64,000 nucleotides of DNA from Parietaria judaica (lineage: Eukaryota > Streptophyta > Magnoliopsida > Rosales > Urticaceae). The DNA lies in assembly GCA_954871525.1 (NCBI GenBank), contig OX940861.1, positions 34,795,201 through 34,859,200 on the forward strand, given 5' to 3'. The position numbers and the translations under genes were made by a program. Positions 12,198-24,063 of the stretch are shown piece by piece; within the stretch, counting starts at the first letter, position 1, and each line of letters starts with the position of its first letter. The notes beneath the pieces are model-generated. The model was not told the DNA's origin. It searched no databases and saw nothing but the letters and a program-made list of their open reading frames with translations.

Positions 12198-13463
12198 TTA
12201 ATTGTAGGGATAATAGCGGCTAAAGTAGCCAAACTTTCATGATTTGTGTCGATAAAGGTCCAAACTGGATTTATAGCGGCTAAAGTAGCCAAACTCGGTC
12301 AATCTGGGGCAAGCACTTATTCCGTCAAGTCAAACTTAACATCCGTTAGTCTATCGCCACGTCACTTACATGTGGCAAACTTTGGGTATTTATGCCGAGA
12401 TAAAACCAAAGTTTGGGTATTTATGCCGCGATAAACTATTTTTAAAAAAAAATTGATTGCTCAAATCATCTAAATAAAGGTTAAAATATTATGCCTTTAG
12501 TAGAACTCGAGCTCATCATTTCCCTCACATATAAGAGCAACATAACCACTAAACACATTCACCTCACTTTATATCTCGATAAAAATAAGAATATAAATAG
12601 AAACTTATTAATAAGTGACATAGTAATAGAAACATATGTTTTTTCGCACTGGTTTCGGATTGACTTATTAGGAAATGGGTTGGGTTGACCTTTTTGGACC
12701 ATGATTGAGTTGACTTTTTTGGAACGGGGTCAGGTTGACTTTTTCAGACCCATGGGTTGACTTTTACAGAATTTGGTCGGGTTGAATATTTTGTACCCGA
12801 CCCTGTTTCAAAAAGTTAACTCGACCCGGTTCTGAAAAAGGCAACCCAAACTCGTACCGACAAAGTCAACATGAATCCGGTACAAAAAATTCAACTTGAC
12901 CACTGTCCAAAAAATTCAAGTCAACCCCGTTCTAAAAAAGTCAACTCGACCCCGGTCCGAAAATTCAAATCACCCCATCCAAATTAGTCAACCCGAACTC
13001 GGTGCGAAAAACACATATGTTTCTATTACTAGGATCACTTATCAAGAAGTTTCTATGTATATTCTTTTTTTTTTGTTAAGATATAACGTGAAGTGGATGT
13101 GGTTTGATGATTATAATGTCTTTTTATGAGGGGGAAAGTGATGAGTTCGAGTCCTCCCAAAACTATAATATTTTAACTTTTATTTAGATGACGTTAACAA
13201 GCGAAAAACATATATAAAATGGTTTATCGCGGCATAAGTACCCAAACTTTGGTTTTATCACGGCATAAATACCCAAAGTTTGATATAACGTGTAAGTGAC
13301 GTGGCGATAGACTAACGGATGTTAAGTTTGACTGGACGGAATTAGTGCTTGCCACAGATTGACCGAGTTTGGCTACTTTAGCCGCTATAAATCCAGTTTG
13401 GACCTTTATCGACACAAATCATGAAAGTTTGGCTACTTTAGCCGCTATTATCCCTTAATTGTA
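12198..13463. mobile_element. Mutator-like foldback MITE B (9-bp TSD)
   Basis: The element is 12207-13454 (1248 bp), with perfect 9-bp TSDs TTAATTGTA at 12198-12206 and 13455-13463. Ends are GGGATAATAGCGGCTAAAGT and its complement. Each arm contains the internal repeat GCGGCTAAAGTAGCCAAACT twice. Inverted similarity continues through nearly the whole element, including the core (about 12650-13020), which is built of GGTTGACTTTTT-like units in both orientations. Short ORFs inside are by-products of the arms. No transposase is encoded. Confidence 0.9.
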
Positions 13464-14125
13464 TGCATGTGAAGAGAGAAAAGATAAGTACTTATGCCGC
13501 AAATAAAACATAATATATTTTGTACTTATATCATCAATAAATGTTACTATGTGTGGATTAAGGGTGTGACACGTGACAAAAACTTAACTTCCATAAATAG
13601 AAACATGATAGTAGTTGAGTTTGAGTACATTTTAATACTTTTAAAATATGTGGCAAAAAAATGTAAGTTGGATGTTTGAATTTTGATGCAGAGAAAGAAG
13701 ATGGTGAAGGGAGGAGCTGCATGAATCATGGAGATCTCTACAATTTCAAACTCCACAATATCTTTCATTTATCATTAATTAAATTACATAGACTTATTCC
13801 ATTTATATTTGATTGATTATATCAATCCCTCATTCTCAGTTTTGAGTTATTTAGGAATTAATTAGGAATTGATTTAGTTAATATTCTCCTTGATATTAGT
13901 ATAGGTACGTAGCACTGATTTAGGAAAATTGTTTAGTTTTTATTCTCTTATTAGTGGATACACCGAGCGTTGCGCGGTTACGGAAAATTATGTTTACAAA
14001 TTTAATGAAAATATAAACTAATGTTATTATTTTTTTGGCAAAATATGTAAAGAAAACATTATAATCATAAAGATTTTTATAAATGAAGATGTTTTATAGG
14101 GCAATCCTTACAATATAAATATATA
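13464..14125. other. A/T-rich intergenic stretch, no gene seen
   Basis: No coding pattern or recognisable element between foldback B and the LTR that starts at 14126. Short open frames here (13494-13768) overlap on both strands and show no domain. Confidence 0.5.
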
Positions 14126-15887
14126 TGTAACAACCCCTTTTTTTCGGGTCGAATACTTCCCGAACAAACTCGAAACTATCCTAACTTAAGAATCCCTTAG
14201 GCAGATTTTTTTTATATATATATATATAAATAAAGAAGAAAAAACTTTTAGCGCGCATTTTGTTTTTCAAAATAAAGATCAAGGCTCATAAGATAAATAT
14301 TCTTAGATCGCTGGATTTATCCAACTTACAAATTAGAACATGAAATTCGGACCTTTAGAGTGTTGACGCGAGAAATTTGACTTATACATGAGACTCGCTA
14401 TGATAAAGACAAAAGGAAATCCACTCGTCAAAATAAACAAAATACAAAAACTACGAAAACGCCTACAAGAACCCTTTCTACCATCGTATGCACCGTATAC
14501 ACTGCACACGCCGATTCCGCTCCATCCGCCGCTAGTCTGCAATAGGTTTCTTTCCTGTAACTACAACACGACTATAGTGAGCTAAAAAGCTCAGTACGCA
14601 AAAGCATATGCAACTCACAATTAAACATACACATCGCAAAATTCAAACATAAAGATAAACTTACTACATGACATAAAGATAAACTTATAAATATTCAACA
14701 TAATATTTGGGCCCTGTGTCTGTACCATTGCGCAAAGCCAACGGGAGACGGTGGGAGCTACCCAACCATGACCACCCGAGGCGAAGATGCATGTCGTAAA
14801 AACGCTCGGCGGCATTTAATATGAGACATTAATAGTCTCGGTACAACACATTAAAAAAAAGGTTTCTTTTTAAAAATATATGCGTATATAATTTACATTA
14901 TTATCATAACACACATTTAGAAATCTTCACGATCACCCAACGATATTCATATATGCATAATTCAACAACCCATCATATAATCAATCGTATAATATCAACA
15001 TCTACGTCATAAAGAACGAGATATGTAATACATATTATTGTCATGTTGTAGGTGAGTACTTTTACGTACCTTAGGCTTCAAGAAAACACTCGACGCGAGT
15101 CACCGTCTTAAGAACACAATCTCACTGATATTTAAACTTTAAATATCAGTTTCAAGACTTATATATAGTATTTCCAAACATTAATCTACCCACACTCTTC
15201 CTTACAACTAATAATTCTCGATCTCTACCGTTACAACGCCTAACTCCGTTTGTTAAGATAGGATATAAAATCCAAGAGCTCACATAAAAACAGAGTTTAT
15301 GTCTCAACCACATCCATATTGAAAAGTTAAGAAAAACAACTAATCGAAAAAAAAAAGTTTGTATTCTAAAATTTTCATTTGATAGCTTAAAGCAAAAATT
15401 ATTGATATCGAATATATAAAAAATATATATCTATAATTACCAATCAAATAAACAGACAACTAATTTCTTCATTAAAACATCAAAGTGAAAATACATACTT
15501 AACCAGTTTCTTCAAAATCGTAATTATACATAGCTTACTAAAAAAAAACAAGCCGTTATTATAACTTCACACTTAAAAACAATACCAAAGAAAAATAAAA
15601 GAGATCTTTTACAAACCTTTTAAATATACGAAGATACTTCACAAAGCTTTATAAGTGTTCGTTCGAACTCTTATAAAAAAAAAACCATATAGCCTCGAAG
15701 CAAAATATCTTTATTTGTAACTTAAAACTTTCATCATCATTAAGTAAAAAAATAACTTTATTTCGTTGTACAATAACGCAAAGATTTAATAGGACTTTTA
15801 TACTAAAAATCCAAAAACACACCAAACGTCTTTGTTTTCTCAAGAAGAGCCTTCTAAAATTTGTCATTTTCAACATACCATTAAGCG

Positions 15888-15889
<2 letters not shown>

Positions 15890-15945
<56 letters not shown>
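15890..15945. repeat. (TA)n microsatellite
   Basis: About 27 uninterrupted TA units. Confidence 0.95.
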
Positions 15946-15951
<6 letters not shown>

Positions 15952-16020
15952 CACCTCATAAAAAAAAAAAATTGATCTAGTTAAAATCTTAATCACTTTG
16001 ATCATCATAAAAAGATAACT

Positions 16021-16704
16021 ACGAGCCTTAGGGGTGAAACCGGGTCGGGTACCCGTTTTTTTTTTGAGGTACCCGGATCCGAAAACCGGGTATCTAAAAA
16101 CTGATACCCGGTACCCGAAAAACGGGTACCCAAAATCCGGGTATCAAAAATTAGATACCCGGATCCGGTACCCGGTACCCGGTTTTGAAATTGGATTCGG
16201 GTTTTCAACCGGATCCGGGTTTACCCGGATCCGTTTTTTTTTTTGTTTTTAAAATATATTATCTCAAAATACATATTGTTTCATAAATAAAAACATATAT
16301 CCATTGTCTTAAGATTAAAATGCATAAAAAAACATTGTCTCGCGTTTTTTTTTTTCGTTTCCGCCATCTTTTTTTCGTTCCGCGCATCAAGCATCATCAA
16401 CATCAATTGTAAACATATGATATGACAATAATAAAAAAAGCATTACAAGTCAAATAAACATGAGGTAAAAATAATTAAATAAAATTAAAGGAAAATAAAA
16501 ATAATTAAAAAAAATTCGGGTATTAAACCGGGTACCGGGTACCCGGTTTCTATGATTTTAATACCCGGTACCCGAACCCGGTATTCGGGTACCCGGATCC
16601 GGAATCCGGATCCAGATTCGGATTCGGGTTTTAAATCCGGATACAGATTCGTATTCGGATTTTTACCCGGTTTTCGGGTTTTATTTTTCACCCCTAACGA
16701 GCCT
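16021..16704. mobile_element. hAT-type MITE with 8-bp TSD
   Basis: Element 16029-16696 (668 bp) has ends TAGGGGTGAAAC and TTTCACCCCTA and perfect 8-bp TSDs ACGAGCCT (16021-16028, 16697-16704), as expected for hAT elements. The outer 200 bp on each side are packed with GGGTACCCG, CCGGATCC and CCCGG palindromes that create spurious ORFs in several frames. The middle is A/T-rich and non-coding. It is nested in the LTR at 14126-17309. Confidence 0.9.
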
Positions 16705-17718
16705 TGTCTTAATATTTCCATTATACATAATTAGCGACAAAAACAGGGGAAATAAATAAGCGATAAAACATCGTAATAGCTTCACCATCAACTTGTCAAA
16801 ATTATGAGAGCATACAAAATAATATAACTAGTTAAAAAAAATTCACAGATCATACTTCGTTAAATCCTAGAGCCAAAAAAATTTCAAACATGATATTAAA
16901 ATGGAAAAAAATCATAACTATGATCTTTCACGCAAAACGCACATTTTAAAACCAGTAGTCATCACCAAGAAGCTTAAAAAAATCACGCAACAAGCCTAGC
17001 GACTATTCCTAAACCCGAACCCCGTAAATACAACTCAAGATAATAAAAAATTAGCCTCTTAAGCTACCTGAAATTGAAATCGCAACTTAACGGCCCTCAA
17101 GAAGACGCTTCAACAATCTCTTCCGATCGACAACGATAAAACACGGCCCGCAACGAAGAAAGATGATGGTATGACATGATGGCAAGGGTTGAAAAAAAAG
17201 TTATAGCCATTGCAGAAAGCCAATCAACGTGGGTGAGGTGAGAGGGAGAGAAAAGAATTGGCTAAAAGACCTTATCTGAGATGTCGTTTCGCTCGGTACC
17301 CTTGTTATAATATTTTATTTCTTTTACATTTATTTTTTGCTCTAATAAATACAAATTGTGAGTTACCATTTATTTTTGGGTAAATGAGGCAAATGCCCAT
17401 TTGTGGCTCAAGGTTTAAAAAAAATGCTCATTTCTAATTATGAAAATCATAACCACCAACAAATTGAAATATGGACTAAATTGCCCTTCTAATTTTTAAA
17501 TCACATTTAATTATAATTCGTTTATTTTAAATTAAAATAAAAAATAATTTTTTTCCTTAAATGTAGCAAACTAAATAAATTAAAAACAAATCTCCGCTAT
17601 TAATTAGTATTATTTTCGATTAGCTCTAACAAATCACGTTTAATATTCCCTATTTTAATGATTAAAATCTAAAATGTATTTTCCTATTAATCAGTATTTG
17701 TTTCGAATTTTTATTTAT

Positions 17719-17897
17719 GAAACTTGGTTTTCGTTTGCTTAATTTTATGTAAATTTGTTTACGAAACTTGGTTTTCGTTTTGCCTCATTTTATGTAAATC
17801 TGTTTACGAAACTTGGTTTTCGTTTTGACTCATTTTATGTAAATCTATTTACGAAACTTGGTTTTTATTTTTCCTCATATACATATCCACAAATGCA
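17719..17897 (+). repeat. 45-bp tandem repeat, four copies
   Basis: GAAACTTGGTTTTCG recurs at 17719, 17763, 17808 and 17853, a period of 44-45 bp. As the unit is fifteen codons, an open frame (from 17755) reads a 15-residue repeat NLFTKLGFRF-SFYV. There is no sign that this is a gene. Confidence 0.85.
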
Positions 17898-18246
17898 AAT
17901 TCGTGTAAAATCCATTTACAAAAATATTGCCCCTCCAAGAGAAATTTATCACTTCAAAATATTGTAAAATAATTTACAAAAATCAAATATATTAGCTTAA
18001 AACTGTAAATATATTTACAAAAAACTGTAAATAAATTTACAGTTACGATCGAGAGTTTGGAGAGGATGATCGCGCCGCGACGGAGAGCGATGGAGGAAGG
18101 ATGCGCGACAGAGAGCGACGGAGGAAGAAGGCGCGATGGAAGGCGACCGCGACAGAGGCCACGGTCACCTCCTCGGCAGCCGCGCCCACGGTCGCCGAAG
18201 CCACGTCCGAATCCGGCGATGGTGGTCAATCCGACGTGAGAAGTCG

Positions 18247-18249
<3 letters not shown>

Positions 18250-18299
<50 letters not shown>
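18250..18299. repeat. (GA)n microsatellite
   Basis: About 25 GA units. The Arg-Glu and Ser-Leu repeat ORFs read across it on both strands are artefacts. Confidence 0.95.
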
Positions 18300-18304
<5 letters not shown>

Positions 18305-19040
18305 TTTTTGGGTCAAAGTAACAAAATTAAATGATAACCTAATTAATAGGGGAAGTTTTCAACCAAAATTTTAGGATAATTAATTTAATTTCGAAAATTA
18401 AAATATATAATAAATAATTAAATACGAAAATAAATAATATAATTAAAATCAGGGTTAATATGGTCCAAAATATTTTTAAAATGGGTATAAATGAATTGAT
18501 GGAACGTATGGGCAATTCCCTTAAACCTTAGGTGGTTTTTGGGCATTTCATGGGTTTTTCTTTTATTTTTTACCCAGTATTTTGCGAAATTACTAATTTG
18601 CCCTTTGGTAGTTGAGCGGTTTATTTATTACATTTTCTTTTAGGGTTTTTTTTTCAAACATATTCTCGCTTCTTCTCCGTGATTAATTCACTTCGATTCT
18701 TCTCCGTGATTTCTTTTCTCTTCTCTATCGTACTCCTCGTTCTTCTGCTCTGTTCATTCTGGTTCGCAAACGACTTCGAGCAACGTGGCTTTCTTCTATT
18801 TGCTTTCCCGGCGAAGCACGATCCTTTCAGCGACGAGTTTCTCCGATTATCGTCTTCATCCTCCCCAAAGCCACATAAATAGAGGTAAATGTTTATTCTT
18901 AAAGAAACATATGCTTTGCGAACTTTTTTGACTCGTAATGATGTTAGAGTTTACTTATTTTACATGCAATATACCATACTGTGTGGTTTACGAAGAAGAA
19001 CGAGTGTAGGGTTCGTTCTGTACCTATTACAGCAATACCA

Positions 19041-19230
19041 CTATCTATTTACGCTCCGTTCACAGAATACCGCTAGCAGTTTGCCGTTGGTCCGAATATA
19101 TACTGCATTACCGCTATTCTTTGAGAATTGCCGCTAGCTATCTATTTACACCCCATTGTATATTACCGATAGCGGTTTGTCGTTGCTCCCTATATACTGC
19201 ATTACAGCTATGTATAATAGAAACTAATCA
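19041..19230 (+). repeat. degenerate 97-bp tandem repeat, two copies
   Basis: CTATCTATTTAC followed by CCGCTAGC, GTTTGCCGTTG-like and TATATACTGCATTA words appears at 19041 and again at 19138, with many substitutions. Function unknown. Confidence 0.6.
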
Positions 19231-19261
19231 AGTTATGATTTATTTTTTCGCGGAAATAGCT

Positions 19262-19860
19262 ATATACTATCCTCCGGCCGGATGAGTTGTACGACTGTGA
19301 GGTCTTCACCGAAGAAGCAAACTTCTTGACGATCACGAATATCATTAAGGAGAACCTGAACGCGGGAGAGGCTGAGTGGTTCCGGCGCACACAATTTGGG
19401 CCTCTATTAGATGTCCCCATCCACTACGAGTAATCTCCCCAACTGTTGTGGAATATGTTTTCGAGAAGCACTTCACATTAAGAGCCATTCAAGATGTGGA
19501 TGTTGGTGAACAATGTTCCATTACGATACGGGGTTTAAGAATTTTCCATCATCACCGGGCTGAATTGCGGACCCGAGCCGAACCTTGAAGCTATTGTTGG
19601 ACGAGGCTTCAAAAATAATGACGCATTCAAGCAACGGATGTGGCCAGATGCAGGCTCTTCGGTCACATTAGGAATGCTGGTGTCCAAATTAGATAATAGT
19701 CATCTTTATCCGATTGTGAGCAGTGACGACAAGAGAAGGTTGGCATGCCTTAGCTTCTTCTTCGGAGTGTTGTTACCCCATCCTGGTGAAACTAGTTTGC
19801 CTAGGGAATTCTTGTCCTTGGCAAAGGACCTAGACGTATTCGTTCAATATCCCCAACTAC
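19262..19860 (+). pseudogene. DUF1985 fragment (Ulp1-type MULE protein)
   Basis: Read across frame changes, this stretch gives the DUF1985 pattern: FSIITGLNCGPEPN, then RRLACLSFFFGVLL and LVKLVEDLDAF-like text as SLAKDLDVFVQYP. DUF1985 is typical of plant proteins carried by Ulp1-type Mutator elements, as known from that family. At least one in-frame stop (after the residues IHYE) and frame changes break it, and it ends abruptly near 19860 where the gypsy LTR begins. The C-terminal protease domain is absent. The intact-looking open frame is 19638-20030, but its last third is LTR sequence. Confidence 0.65.
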
Positions 19861-19870
19861 ACTATTTAAG

Positions 19871-22800
19871 TGTAGTCCAACCCCTTTTTTGTAGTAGTGT
19901 CATTATGACATGTCTTATGCACTCAAGGAGAGAGATGCTATTGTCTATTCACTACACCACTCATTTGCACGATTTTCTTCTCTCTATAGACCAGAAAATT
20001 ATCTCTCTCTTCAGCCCTCTATCTATCTAAGAAACCCTAAGAGCATTTCCTTGAAGAAACCCTCCAAGAAGACCACAAAGATCATCATATTTGCATCAAC
20101 TTTTCCAAGAAGAAGAAGGAGGTATGAAGCCCTTTTGCATGTCGATTTATCCAGTTCTTTTACCATGAAAATATGTTCATTTTCACTCTCTTTCATTTTA
20201 TGTTTAAGCCATGAAGTCTTGGAGAAATAATCGTGAAGATCCGATCTCAAACGCTCCATCTATCATTCAAACCGCGTCATAGCTCAAAGTTCCAAAGAAA
20301 ATGGTAAGGAAAACCTCTTGCATGTTGATTTTCTTTCATAATGTTCTCTCTTATCCTAGCTCAAAATCCAGCATTCTCTAGGCCAAGATCGTTGTGAAGA
20401 GCACCTAGGTTTCCAACTACACAAGTACTAACTTGGTTGGAGAAAACTTAAGAAAGGTATAACCTTCATACTAAAAACCCTCACTCTTTTGATGAATGGT
20501 TATCATATTGAGTTTCATGCCTATTTATGATTTAATTAGGACATGGAAAAATGGTTTTGTGTATTTTCATGAAGTTGGCCCAAGAGCCTTATGTTTCATG
20601 ATGATTGAATGACATGCATGTTGCTGGAATTAGGGTTTTGATGAAGTCTGGTTTTGTAAGGGTCCTAACCAGACGAAATGAACTCCAAATCCGTAAAATG
20701 ACCTATTTATAGATAGATATATTCGTCTAGTATAACATAATGAAAATTTAGAGCCGTTCAAGTTATACGTTTTAAGATATGAGTCGTGCACTATTCATGC
20801 ACAAAACTGTTTTCACTTCTAGGCAGATCTGGAAGTTTGGATTTAGAAAACATTTTTCACCAACCTAATATTTTTATAAAAATTATATGATATAGGTATA
20901 TTCCTTATTATATTACTAAAGTTGGTTTTGCTGAAAAATATACTCGGGTTAGCTCAAAACAATTCACGGAGTAATGAGATGCAAATATATTTTTGGTTTT
21001 TAGACAGATTGTGAACTATATTAGTAAAATACTTTGAACGATCATCTATACCTTAAATTTTGATAAGATAAAAATATATGTGGTATTTAAGTTAGTTAAA
21101 GAGACACATAAATTGGTTTGGTTCCAAAACAAGCCCTGATTGATTTTATAAAAATCACGCACTGAAGGTCGCAAACCGTTTTTCTTATATAAAAAAAAAG
21201 GGCAGATTTGAGTTCATACTTAAAAATACATATATATGATTGACCAAGGGATTTTATTTTCAGGAAATGAACTAAATACTTTATAAATGTCAAGTTTAGA
21301 GAAATCATAATTGGTTTTATGTTAAAACGAGTTTTCGTTTATCAGATATAGGTTATAAAGTAAGCATATACAAGCTATTGTACCATTTGAGGTAGAATTG
21401 TGGCCCGAACATAAAATAGTTTCAATATTCGAGTAATGGGGCTATGATATTAAAAATAAAACACAGAGGTTAAGATAATAACCTAGGAGCTCTAAATAAT
21501 TTACAATTATGAAAATGATCACACCCGAGGTTATTTTAGATTTTCAAGATAAAGGCTATGTTTACGAAATATTATAATACAAAACTCAAAGAGTTATTAA
21601 TGAAAGGAATAGTTTCTATTTGAAAAGATATGAATCTTAAATGATGATTTTACAGCATGAAAAGACTTGTACACTTACTTGAAGTTATGTCGTACAATAT
21701 TATGTAGATCTTTAAACAAAGGAACGTGTTGATACAAAATTGGATAGTGTTGAAAAGTAACTGCCCTAGAATTCCAGCAACATAGAGCATGCATGTAAAC
21801 CTGGATCCAAAAGACTGACGAGTCGTCTGGTCAGATTAAACAGGGAAGTAGGTTGTCCATAATTGTGATATGTTGTAGCTTGAAATGCAGCGAGGACACC
21901 AGGTGAGTACATATCTCACTACACCATGAAAAGTTTTCAAATGAAAGATGAAATATGTCATGACATGAATATATGTGATGTTTGGGAGCATTGACTCCCA
22001 TGCATGAATGATTGATATGTGTGGTCTTTTATGGATATTGATATGATTATATGGATCAATGTGAATCATATGATGTTAACGTTTCATGTTATTCCATGTA
22101 TTGATATTGGAAAAGAAAAGAAGGTATGATGAAAAAAAAAGATAATTGATTGAGCTTTGATCTATGTCATAATGCATGTAGTCATGAATAGGGTCACCTT
22201 AATTAACAAAGATGACCAATGTTTTCAAAGCTCGTGTCATGCCACCCGATCGGGGTATAAACATGTTATGAATGGGGCTTAAAGCCCAAGGTTGTGTTGG
22301 CTGGGGACCTTGCAACCCTCAGACCATCTGCGGCTGCGCGCAAAGGGCACGTACACATATGGGTGATCACCAGGCAAGACAGGGCCAATCCCTTGAGCCA
22401 CTTAAAGGAAAAGAAATGAAATATTTTCAAAAGTAACCCAATAATATAGCATAATTGGACATACATATATGCATGATTGACATATGTTTTTTTGAGAATA
22501 ATGTTTGTACTCGTTGAGCATAAGCTCACGTAATATGTGTCATGCTGTAGGTAAGAAACCCATAGCATGAATTTGTTATGGTGGACTCACGAATGAATGG
22601 TGATGCGAGCGCTGGTTATGTGTTATGATGGGTAACCGCTAAAGTTTCCGCATATTTTGATGAACAAATTATTTGACGTATGTTTTATTAACTGCGGTTT
22701 GTGTTTTGAGATTAGGGTATTTATATTACCTTCCTATGTTAAGAATTTATGTATCAGGTGATTGTCTCGGGTTCATAATCCGAGTCAACGAGTACGAAGT

Positions 22801-23097
22801 ATTATATTGGACTTTTCTTAATTGATTTTGGTAAACCATTTAACAAGCCTTCAAAGTTTATGAAAGTCTCATGTTTCAAAGATTGTCCGATACTGGTCTC
22901 TTTTGAATATTTTATGCTAAAGTGTCGATCTAAAATTCTTTATAGGAAGTTTAAGACGTGTGTGCTTAGGAGCACAAGTGAGATGATGCTTTAAAAAAAA
23001 TATATTCCTAAATTTTCGCAACAAAGAGTTTTATGAAATCTTAAGAAAGTAAGTAAGTTTTAAGACGTAGCGGTTGGCGCTAGGCCGGGTCGTTACA
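19871..23097 (+). mobile_element. 5' LTR of Ty3/gypsy element 1
   Basis: Ends ..GGGTCGTTACA, followed after three bases by a primer-binding site, so this is a 5' LTR on the plus strand. The proposed start is TGTAGTCCAACCCC at about 19871, directly after the DUF1985 fragment. The start is inferred and could be off by tens of bases. About 3.2 kb, with no conserved coding capacity. It contains the CTCTCTC-rich leader (about 19975-20035) expected near a transcription start. Confidence 0.65.
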
Positions 23098-23100
23098 AGT

Positions 23101-23112
23101 TGGTATCAGAGC
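23101..23112 (+). other. primer-binding site (tRNA-iMet type)
   Basis: TGGTATCAGAGC, complementary to the 3' end of plant initiator Met-tRNA, three bases after the LTR end. Confidence 0.9.
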
Positions 23113-23230
23113 GGTTTTTCTGCCATCCTACCACGCGCCATCAGAAGGTTCCTCGCAGTTCAAGTAAGTATGTTCCCTATGTTTATGAATAGAACCAATG
23201 TTAAACCTTAGATAATTTTCATAGATTACT

Positions 23231-24063
23231 ATGGCGGAATCATCGTATGTGAGAGCGGATCGAGAAGCCGGAAGATCTTTCATGGGCATATAACCACCAA
23301 TGTATAGCGGAGAAGCTAGAGGCGGAGTATTACGTGAGTGGCTGCACCGTATGGAGAGTATATTCGATATTTGTCATATGTCGGCGAGACTTATGGTACC
23401 GCTCGCCAAATTGATGCTGACAGGTGACACGCTCACTTGGATGAGGAGGACATGTTATTCGATCGAGGAGAGAAACTGGAGCGAGTTTTGCTTAGTAATC
23501 AACAAGGAACTTGAGTTCACGGACGCAGAAAAAAGGGAAGGCGAAGAGTTTGCAAGGGCATGAAATGCCTTACCGGGAGAAACCATGTTTGAGTATGGGA
23601 ATCGTTTCTATGCCGCATTTCTTGCTCAAAGGGCTGATTCCAATGATAAGTTAAAGTTATGCAGAATATTTTGGCAAGGTGTCCCCTACCGAATTCGAAG
23701 CGAAGTGGAATACCCTCCGAGACTTCCGGACATTCATTCATTCATGACCAACATCGTATATGTTGAACAAGACCTCCCACAATTCAGCGATGTTCCACCT
23801 GCCCCAGCTTCTCAAATGACCAAAAAGAAGAGGAGGAGAGCGACGAGGAAGGAGTTCCTTAATAACTCGTTCAGGAGACTGTTCCGACGGGCATTGATGA
23901 AGAGCCTCGTGTGGAAAGTGCCAACAACCCCGACGATGGCAACCATGAACACTGTACGAAACATACTAGAGATTGTTCATTTGAGAGTAACGGTACTCAC
24001 TCTAGCCGTGTTTGATAGGCGACCACCGAAGAGACTCGAAGAAAGAGAGACGAGCATAATGTA
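23231..24063 (+). pseudogene. gag: gypsy element 1 gag, broken
   Basis: From the ATG at 23231 (MAESSYVRADREAGRSF) one frame runs through two nonsense codons (TAA at 23291, TGA at 23561) to 24063. Its centre matches the Retrotrans_gag pattern: REWLHRMESIFD, AKLMLTGDTLTWMRR, FCLVINKEL, YGNRFYAAFLAQ, KLCRIFWQGVPYRIR. After a basic stretch, a zinc-knuckle-like segment (HCTKHTRDCS) is found in another frame near 23955, so a frameshift is present. No protease, reverse transcriptase or integrase follows; the element is truncated. The initiator-Met primer-binding site and long LTR would suit Tekay-like chromoviruses, but that lineage is only a guess. Confidence 0.75.

Larger units (their letters stand above)
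14126..17309 (-). mobile_element. probable solo Ty3/gypsy LTR
   Basis: Starts TGTAACAACCCC, the complement of an LTR end that resembles the ..GTCGTTACA end of the LTR at 19871-23097. Its overall length (about 3.2 kb) and general composition on the minus strand also resemble that LTR. The right end reads GTTATA, a decayed GTTACA. Flanking pentamers ATATA and ATATT are a weak TSD. No internal coding sequence lies on either side, so it looks like a solo LTR. It carries a nested hAT MITE and a (TA)n run. The right border is the least certain part. Confidence 0.45.
17310..19261. other. non-coding stretch with tandem repeats and possible TIR element
   Basis: Contains a 45-bp tandem repeat, a (GA)n run and a degenerate 97-bp repeat. 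Sequences near 17375 and 18585 are loosely inverted: GGGTAAAT with GCAAATGCCC and AAGGTTTAA on the left, and the complement of the same words on the right. This suggests an old non-autonomous transposon, but no TSD is visible. An open frame at 18679-18882 starts with a hydrophobic stretch and has no known domain. Confidence 0.45.

Noticed and set aside
12246..13415. Matching 62-63-codon ORFs at the two ends of foldback B
   Set aside because: Same inverted-repeat sequence read from each end; not genes.
16005..16734. Several ORFs rich in Arg, Gly, Pro and Tyr
   Set aside because: Created by palindromic repeats of the hAT MITE on both strands.
17954..18321. ORFs with Ser-Leu or Arg-Glu repeats
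   Set aside because: Caused by the (GA)n microsatellite; frames are open on both strands.
22440..22568. 100-codon minus-strand ORF (22266-22568) in the gypsy LTR
   Set aside because: Lies within LTR sequence, no domain, and A/T-rich neighbours; chance ORF.
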